NCBI GenBank assembly: GCA_028278345.1
Contig: JANQEL010000020.1
Span: 1-62,033 of the forward strand
Source: Myxococcota bacterium
Lineage (GTDB): Bacteria; Myxococcota_A; UBA9160; UBA4427
DNA: 62,033 nucleotides
Direction of reading: 5' to 3'
The stretch's first letter is position 1. Each line of letters opens with the position of its first letter. Positions 57,294 through 62,033 of the stretch are shown here, piece by piece. Both the position numbers and the translations under genes were made by a program. Below the pieces are notes generated by a model. That model worked only from the letters and a program-made list of their open reading frames with translations, did no database searches and was not told the DNA's origin.

Positions 57294-58003
57294 TCTGTTT
57301 CTCCGCAATATCAGGGGTTTTCGTTGTGCGATCCCTGCGAACGGCGCTTATTGACCACGGCGGGAACCCGACGCATCCGACGCGGCTACTCGAAGAGCCC
57401 ATTGGAATCGCATGTCTTCGGCAAGTGACCCTCAGCCTCGGTGATCGCGGTTGGATCCCGATTGGACGCGATCGCCACCGAGATCTGTGTCGGCTTGCCT
57501 CGGCGTTCGTGCAGCGCGCGCCCAATCGAGTGCGTGTCTTCGACTAGATCGAGTGGTTCTACAATCCGAGAAGAGAGTGAAGGATCGACGAGCGCCACGT
57601 CAAGCAACAAGCCTTGACTCAACCGTCCGTGAGAAAGGGGTAGAACCCTTGGCTCACTCTGGGCCTCGTTCGCCGAAGAACTAACGCTCAGATCGGTCCG
57701 GATATCCCGTTGCAGCTCAGGGCTCAGATGCTTGCACCGGCCCCGACTCCCGAGCCGACGTCTTGCCCTTGCGAACTAGCGGTGCTCTCCAATAGCCACA
57801 CCAAACTGATCGAGATGTTGACCCGCTCGTGCCGATAAGGAGGTCAACAATTTCGAATTCGTTTGTTTGAGTTTGCTTGGGCACTACGCCCGCGATGCTA
57901 CTCGAAGAATGCTGAGGGGATGAATTCGCCGCCCTCATGAGTCAACGCCTGTGTACACTGTTGCTTGTACGATGCATCAGCAACGGATATTTGGAGGGCT
58001 AGT
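57294..58003. other. Gene-poor part of unit B
   Basis: 710 bases holding the conserved block. A minus-strand frame at 57386-57622 (78 codons, starting MSQGLLLDVALVD) has a plausible amino-acid mix and runs into the block, and another at 57717-57938 is possible. Neither has a good ribosome-binding site; I do not call them. Confidence 0.4.
57342..57454. repeat. Conserved flank block, copy B
   Basis: Starts 49 bases after the core, as copy C does. CGGCGCTTATTGA, CCCGACGCATCCGACGCGGC, CCCATTGGAATCGCATGTC and TGATCGCGGTTGG align closely with copy C. Confidence 0.65.
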
Positions 58004-58252
58004 ATGCCTGGTACACGGATTGGATACGCCAGAGGGTTCTTGAATCCGCGGGGTCACGGGGACAACGAGAACCCCAATATCGGCCGGTTTGAACTATGGG
58101 CAGATGACGCCCCTAAAGCGGAGGTCACTCTAGAAGTGCGGAATCCTGGAGAGTTTAACGCGATCGTGAATGCGCTCGGTGCTTCCGACGAAGTCTATTG
58201 GGATGACGAAACCGGCGAAATTCAATTCGAAGGGCTTAAGATAAAGAAGTAG
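58004..58252 (+). CDS. Small acidic protein, sole gene of unit B
   Basis: 82 residues, unrecognised. The ATG at 58004 follows TTGGAGGGCTAGT, a good ribosome-binding site. It has NIGRFELWADDAP and a C-terminal EIQFEGLKIKK; probably beta-rich. An inverted repeat GTTGCT/AGCAAC lies upstream near 57960-57983 and may be an operator. As the only gene between two att copies, it could be an antitoxin, anti-restriction or defence component, but the sequence does not say which. Confidence 0.6.
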   Translation: MPGTRIGYARGFLNPRGHGDNENPNIGRFELWADDAPKAEVTLEVRNPGEFNAIVNALGASDEVYWDDETGEIQFEGLKIKK

Positions 58253-58420
58253 CTGGGTTTGATCTGCCTGTGGAATCTCGGTTCATTCGATACGCAATAG
58301 AATTGCTGCTGTGAGTCGGTTGTTAAGCGGCGACAATGAGTGCTCCTGAGTGCTCACGCCCGACGTGGTTTCTCGAGTAACCCCAGCGACGACAGGCCTT
58401 TGCGGGTTTTCGACAGATAT

Positions 58421-58465
58421 CTCCGAAGCTGGGGGTCGCGCGTTCGAATCGCGCCCGGGTCACCA
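58421..58465 (+). repeat. att core copy 4
   Basis: 45 bases identical to the tRNA-Arg 3' end; the match starts one base later than in the other copies. Confidence 0.92.
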
Positions 58466-58849
58466 CCTCTTCTTCTGCCAGATTAGCAACTTGCGTTGTT
58501 CGTTCCGTGCGAGCGGCGCTGATTGAAAGCACTTGGAGCCCGGCGCATCCGACTCGGCTGCCCGAAGATCCCATTGGAATCGCAGGTTTCCGGCACACGA
58601 CCCCCAGCCTCGGGTGATCGCGGTTGAGTTTCAACCGTTGTTCTCGGACGGTTGAACTGAGGCGTATTCGAACCCGCCGATAGGCCCGTCAATCGGCTCG
58701 TTGAAGACTGGCCCAGACAGTCAATGGGTGCCGATTCGATGGTTGCACGCGACGACCATCGAATCTCTTCCCGAGTGGATCTTCAGAGCCGGAGGCGATC
58801 GTCCACATGAGAGCGGTAGGCGTCGGCTCCTCCGTAGCGTGTGGGGAAT
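58466..58849. other. Left end of unit C, no gene
   Basis: 384 bases with the conserved block in its first half. A short inverted repeat, CAACCGTTGTTCTCGGACGGTTG, lies at about 58632-58654. No gene is convincing. Confidence 0.4.
58514..58626. repeat. Conserved flank block, copy C
   Basis: Starts 49 bases after the core, with CGGCGCTGATTGA, CCGGCGCATCCGACTCGGCT, CCCATTGGAATCGCAGGT and TGATCGCGGTTG shared with copy B. Confidence 0.65.
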
Positions 58850-59638
58850 TCACGAAGAGATCGACACGTTCCACACGTCGTGTCGTGGTCCCGCGATGCC
58901 CCGATAGTTCAGAACGTGGAGATACGTCAGGCGCACGTGTCCCTCCAGCAGGGTTGGTGCGTTTGTGTCCTGAACGAGGTATGGGGGCAACTCTTCGGTT
59001 GAGGGGGAAACGATCACAGGTTCAGGCCAGGTGCGATGCCTCGTCATGTACTTTCCGAGAAAGCTGTCTTCCAAGATCGTTTCCTCGGCGGCGTTGATTC
59101 GCCCACTTCTCCAATGGCTGGAAACGTTGATCTCAAGTATGTCGGACAGCTGCCAGACCTCGCGCTTGAACTGCATTGAAAGAAGGTCGAGGCCTTGAAA
59201 CGGAGAGTTTCCCCAATGTCGGTGGATCCATTGTTCAGCGACGTTTTTCGGCACTTCGGGGATCACGTGCGCACATCTTGCATACCAGGGTGAGAACGGT
59301 TCGTCCCCCATCGGGGCAATGTGATTGAGTCCCGCGAAGCCCTCCCGAATTGACAAGTAGTCATGGCATTTCTGGCAGACCAGCCACCGGTCAAGTGAGT
59401 CACCCCCCGCGGAACCGGCAAACGCATCGCAGGCGTCGCAGGCAATGACCAGGTCATCCAGAGCGCCGGTCACCGGAACGACGTGGTAGTGATATCTCGT
59501 CCTAGACTCGATGTTCTGTGCGATATGCATGCAACAATGAGATCCGCTCCCACCAAATTCGTAGCGAGAGACCGCTTTCCTTGGATCGCGGCGGGGACGA
59601 TCCTCGCAGTGTCGAAGGTGTTCAGGCATCGAGTGCAT
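58850..59638 (-). CDS. Hypothetical zinc-binding protein
   Basis: About 262 residues from the ATG at 59638; 59629 is an alternative. Two CxxC pairs (CDACDAF and CQKCHDY) about 25 residues apart suggest a zinc finger, possibly of an HNH-like nuclease, though no clear HNH helix follows. The C-terminal half has PEPVIVSPSTEELPPYL and is not recognised. It is divergent from the nuclease gene at 59705, with 66 bases between them. Confidence 0.55.
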   Translation of the reverse strand: MHSMPEHLRHCEDRPRRDPRKAVSRYEFGGSGSHCCMHIAQNIESRTRYHYHVVPVTGALDDLVIACDACDAFAGSAGGDSLDRWLVCQKCHDYLSIREGFAGLNHIAPMGDEPFSPWYARCAHVIPEVPKNVAEQWIHRHWGNSPFQGLDLLSMQFKREVWQLSDILEINVSSHWRSGRINAAEETILEDSFLGKYMTRHRTWPEPVIVSPSTEELPPYLVQDTNAPTLLEGHVRLTYLHVLNYRGIAGPRHDVWNVSISS

Positions 59639-59704
59639 GGCACAATTTCGATCTGAGATCTGAGGTGCCGATATCAGCAAGGCGCCGATCGCGGAGCGAT
59701 TCCT

Positions 59705-60697
59705 GTGGGTGAACTAGAAAACAACCGTGATCGAGGTTCGAGTGTCGCCAGCAAGAAGAACGGCACGGAGCCTCGATCCGCTTCACAGCGTACAAATTAT
59801 CGATCCATTGCGCGCGACTTGGAGCGCGCCCTCGCCTGGCTCGAGTCGTTCGGGTTAGCGCTCGAGCACTCTCGTTTGGCGGAATACCGTCGCTGCATTG
59901 ATCGAATGGCAGACGCAGTCGATGACAATCGGGCGGAGGCGCTCTTGTCAGAGCCCGGCGAGGTTGTGAGGTTGACTGACGCGATGTTGGAGTCAGTTGA
60001 ACTCTGCACCATCCATCAGTCTCTGGCCGGAACTACGAATCCCGAAGTTCGCGCAAGGCTCAAAAAGTTCGTCAAGGGACCTCTCGCCTATCGGGATGAG
60101 AAGGTCGAGTCGGCTGGTAATCGCGCGCGAAACTACGGGTTCGAGCTCAGCCTGGGAGCAATGCTGATCCGATGTGGGATTGATGTGCGGTTTCGCTCAG
60201 ACGGCGATCTGAGCCTTCAGATTGGGGGACGAGAGGTCTTCATCGAGTGCAAGCGACCGCAGGCGGAGCGCAGTGTGAATAGCAACGTCAAGGGTGCGCT
60301 ACGACAACTCGAGGTTCTGTACGAACAAGCTGACGTGCCTCAGCGAGCTCGCGGCCTTGTTGCGCTGTCGGCAACGAAGGTCATCAATCCGAGGGGCAAG
60401 AACTTGGTCTCTCCATCCCGAGATGGACTGGCGCGCGCTCTTGCTGGCCTAACCGAGAGCTTCGTCGAGGAGCATCGCTCGAAGTGGCGCAATCCTCGGG
60501 ATTCGCGGACGCTGGGCTGCCTGGTCGAGTTGAGGTCGTTGGTCTTCATTGAAACCGATAGTCCTACAACGGCCGTCCAAGTAACGCTGAATGATCGAAA
60601 TTCGCTGGAGGCGGCGGACAGGTATCTCTTGCGGTCCGTATCTGATCTTCTGGATCCATCGACGACGAATCTAATCGGTCGGCAGCAATCGCAATGA
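59705..60697 (+). CDS. PD-(D/E)XK nuclease-like protein
   Basis: 330 residues. The N-terminal 120 residues are helical. The core has FELSLGAMLIRCGIDVRF, then the aspartate in SDGDLSLQIGG and the ExK motif in VFIECKRPQ, which fits the restriction-endonuclease fold. The rest of the protein has a beta-strand LVALSATKVINP and a helical end. GTG at 59705 follows GGAG. No methylase gene is present, so it is not a classical restriction-modification system; an abortive or modification-dependent role is possible. Confidence 0.65.
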   Translation: MGELENNRDRGSSVASKKNGTEPRSASQRTNYRSIARDLERALAWLESFGLALEHSRLAEYRRCIDRMADAVDDNRAEALLSEPGEVVRLTDAMLESVELCTIHQSLAGTTNPEVRARLKKFVKGPLAYRDEKVESAGNRARNYGFELSLGAMLIRCGIDVRFRSDGDLSLQIGGREVFIECKRPQAERSVNSNVKGALRQLEVLYEQADVPQRARGLVALSATKVINPRGKNLVSPSRDGLARALAGLTESFVEEHRSKWRNPRDSRTLGCLVELRSLVFIETDSPTTAVQVTLNDRNSLEAADRYLLRSVSDLLDPSTTNLIGRQQSQ

Positions 60698-60846
60698 GCT
60701 GGTCGGGTGCTGTTGGAGAAGCACCTCTTAGAGTTCCGGTTGACTTGGTTGTCACCCAGGTCTTGTTGACGCCGACCGATGCACAGGGCTCAGTGAGGAG
60801 CTCAACTGTTTGGAGGTCGTCCCGGGCCTGGGCGCGGATTGGCTTC

Positions 60847-61392
60847 TTACTCTTCGGCATCGAGCAGCGTCCTGAGCTCTGCTCTGCATACTTCAGATAT
60901 GGTCACAGGGGCCATTCCATCGTACTTCATTTGGATCTCTTGGCCGATTTCCCGACAGACTCCAACGAACTTGATAACGTCGGCGATGGTCACCGCGGCT
61001 CTTTCAAAGGATTCCGGGACAGATCGCTCAATCGTTCGATGTGCGTAGACCTCGTGACGTAACACGCCAATCTTGGTCCTCCATGTCTCTTGTGCTTCTC
61101 GAATGCGTCCGCGGATTGAAGTAAGACTTCTTGTGAAGCCAGGTTTTTCGTTTTCGAGTTCTCGCCGGAGGGCGTTGAGTCCGATGCTGTCGCTTCGATT
61201 GTCGAATACTCGGCCAAGTGCGACGAAGGTAGTAGTTAGATGGGCCTGCATCGCTGCCGCCACGTAGTTGCCGGATCGGTTTAGTCGCCGGTGCCGTCTC
61301 TCCTTGATTAGCGTCTGATAGAGCAGCCAGAGCTCGAGATTGACATGAGCCTCTTCGATGGCCACCTGAAAGTCGTGGAGAGCTTCAGGCAC
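60847..61392 (-). CDS. HEPN/AbiU2-like protein
   Basis: 181 residues, all helical. The motif LRHEVYAHRT gives an R-x5-H pattern of HEPN RNases and strongly resembles the AbiU2 group, where this sequence is the most conserved part. AbiU2 was described in phage abortive infection; HEPN proteins usually cut RNA. GTG at 61392 follows GAGGAG. It converges on the nuclease gene at 59705, with 149 bases between the stop codons. Confidence 0.65.
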   Translation of the reverse strand: MPEALHDFQVAIEEAHVNLELWLLYQTLIKERRHRRLNRSGNYVAAAMQAHLTTTFVALGRVFDNRSDSIGLNALRRELENEKPGFTRSLTSIRGRIREAQETWRTKIGVLRHEVYAHRTIERSVPESFERAAVTIADVIKFVGVCREIGQEIQMKYDGMAPVTISEVCRAELRTLLDAEE

Positions 61393-61619
61393 TTGCGTTC
61401 TCCTCTGGTCGCGCAGACCTGTTTGGGCCTGACCTGCCTACCGAATCTCAGTCCGTTCGGTACCCGCGTTGCCATGCCTCGGTGATTGCTATCGAGGTTT
61501 TAGTTGTCGGCACATTCCCAGACCGCCAGTCTTGAGTAGCGGTCTATGGTCCTAGGAGTACCTGACCTTGGCTTCGAAGATGGCGCTTCGTGCGAACTCG
61601 CCTCGTTGGCATTCAAACT
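61393..61619. other. Spacer between the HEPN and pentapeptide genes
   Basis: 227 bases. No gene, repeat or terminator that I can support. Confidence 0.35.
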
Positions 61620-62033
61620 CTAGTCGTCGGTTGCATGTCGTTCCCGAGGTGGAATTGGCTTTCCGCACGCAAGCTTCTCATCTCGGTTAGCATTCTCCCA
61701 GTCGTACGCAGCCGCAAGCTGATCGCAAGTAAGAGATTCTGCATGCTTCAATCTGGCATAGGAGAGAACTGAGTCCTTCAGCGACGTTTTGTAGAGTTTA
61801 CATTGCTCGAGGTTTGCGCCCGTCAGAGCAGAGCTATCGAGAACTGCGTGTCGCAGGTTCGCACCTCCGAGATTTGTGGCAATCATGGCGGTATCTCGCA
61901 TTGTCGCAAATTCGAGATTCGCCCCAACGAGTTGTGCGCCCGTCAGCTCTGTCTCGTCGAGTGCCGAGTTGCGAAGATTGGCACCGCTGAGTTCCGCGTT
62001 GAACAAGTTGGCGCCCACCAGAGTTGCACCTTC
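61620..62033 (-). CDS. Pentapeptide-repeat protein (5' end outside the window)
   Basis: At least 137 residues. The A(N/D)LxX pattern repeats from the window edge (GATLVGANL, AELSGANL, SALTGANLEQ), forming the right-handed quadrilateral beta-helix. The frame stays open to the end of the window, so the gene is partial. A C-terminal non-repeat part contains LTCDQLAAAYDWENANRD. Pentapeptide proteins may mimic DNA or act as adaptors; the function is unknown. Confidence 0.85.
   Translation of the reverse strand, partial: EGATLVGANLFNAELSGANLRNSALDETELTGAQLVGANLEFATMRDTAMIATNLGGANLRHAVLDSSALTGANLEQCKLYKTSLKDSVLSYARLKHAESLTCDQLAAAYDWENANRDEKLACGKPIPPRERHATDD

Larger units (their letters stand above)
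57248..58465. mobile_element. att-flanked unit B (single small gene)
   Basis: 1.2 kb between att core copies 3 and 4. It contains the conserved block and one convincing gene of 82 residues. It is the smallest unit of the series. Confidence 0.55.
58421..62033. mobile_element. att-flanked unit C (open at the window end)
   Basis: It begins with att core copy 4 and the conserved block. No fifth att core is seen before 62033, so the unit either continues outside or is already flanking chromosome. It contains four defence-like genes without an integrase. Confidence 0.4.

Noticed and set aside
54758..58465. att cores as tRNA-Arg pseudogenes.
   Set aside because: They lack the whole 5' half, start at almost the same base in the anticodon loop and end at CCA, which fits integrase crossover products and not random decay.
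54448..58634. Minus-strand frames sharing the peptide VTRARFERATPSFGG across the att cores (54448-54912, 57238-57525, 58323-58634) and the related tRNA frame near 40710-40892.
   Set aside because: The shared peptide is just the reverse translation of the tRNA-Arg 3' end; the similarity comes from the DNA repeat and not from a protein family.
58689..58907. Short frames on both strands in the unit C left end (61 and 68 codons).
   Set aside because: No ribosome-binding site and unremarkable composition; each overlaps the other.
40846..62033. CRISPR array.
   Set aside because: The direct repeats are too few and too far apart (1.2 to 14 kb), and they match a tRNA; no cas gene is present.

Overview
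The window is GC-rich chromosomal DNA. Codon use is strongly biased to G/C at third positions, GTG and TTG starts are frequent, and many genes overlap by 1-4 bases. Gene content and order suggest a deltaproteobacterial or myxobacterial-grade lineage: rpsB-tsf-pyrH-frr-uppS-dxr-rseP, ilvC-pssA-leuA-leuB, rplM-rpsI-argC-pyrG, plus a PEP-CTERM protein. This is judged from gene content and style only; no phylogeny was run.

Positions 1-40.9 kb are core chromosome. After tRNA-Asp come a metallophosphoesterase and a BKACE (DUF849) enzyme, then a membrane sensor with a degenerate HATPase domain that converges on a long coiled-coil protein with a methyltransferase-like end. A PleD-type diguanylate cyclase, rarA, nadK-recN, an FHA protein, an M23 peptidase, secA, msrA, a TauD-type dioxygenase and argJ follow. 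Next is the translation / isoprenoid / protease operon rpsB-tsf-pyrH-frr-uppS-dxr-rseP-tsaB, without cdsA and with an RseP carrying three PDZ domains. The branched-chain amino acid cluster ilvC-pssA-leuA-leuB leads into an aspartate-semialdehyde dehydrogenase-like protein lacking the catalytic cysteine, truA and a GT-C-like membrane protein. rplM-rpsI-argC, pyrG and two tRNA genes (Val-CAC, Arg-CCG) close the core section.

Positions 40.85-54.80 kb are an integrated element of about 13.9 kb at the 3' end of tRNA-Arg. It is bounded by a 46-bp exact direct repeat. The leftward block holds a tyrosine integrase, an Xis-like protein, a primase-helicase and an AlpA-like regulator, with a hypothetical gene and a serine recombinase further right. 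The rightward block holds an HTH regulator, a scaffold-like protein and a terminase-small-subunit-like protein. No portal, capsid, large terminase or tail gene is visible. This is the layout of a phage satellite (PICI-like) and not of a complete prophage. Its right part carries cargo: a lipoprotein, an HNH nuclease, a PEP-CTERM protein, a small zinc-ribbon protein and a DUF2971 protein.

Positions 54.76-62.03 kb are the most unusual part. The same tRNA-Arg 3' segment recurs twice more, at 57.25 and 58.42 kb, giving four copies in one orientation. The three non-tRNA copies are each followed, 45-49 bp later, by a related block of about 115 bp. The copies divide the region into compact units without an integrase: 2.5 kb with a NACHT-type ATPase fused to an Mrr-type nuclease; 1.2 kb with one 82-residue protein; and at least 3.6 kb with a zinc-binding protein, a PD-(D/E)XK nuclease, a HEPN/AbiU2-like protein and a pentapeptide-repeat protein cut by the window end. 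I read this as an array of non-autonomous, defence-carrying cassettes anchored at tRNA-Arg, possibly moved by the satellite's integrase. The repeats are seen directly; the mobility and the defence role are inferred.
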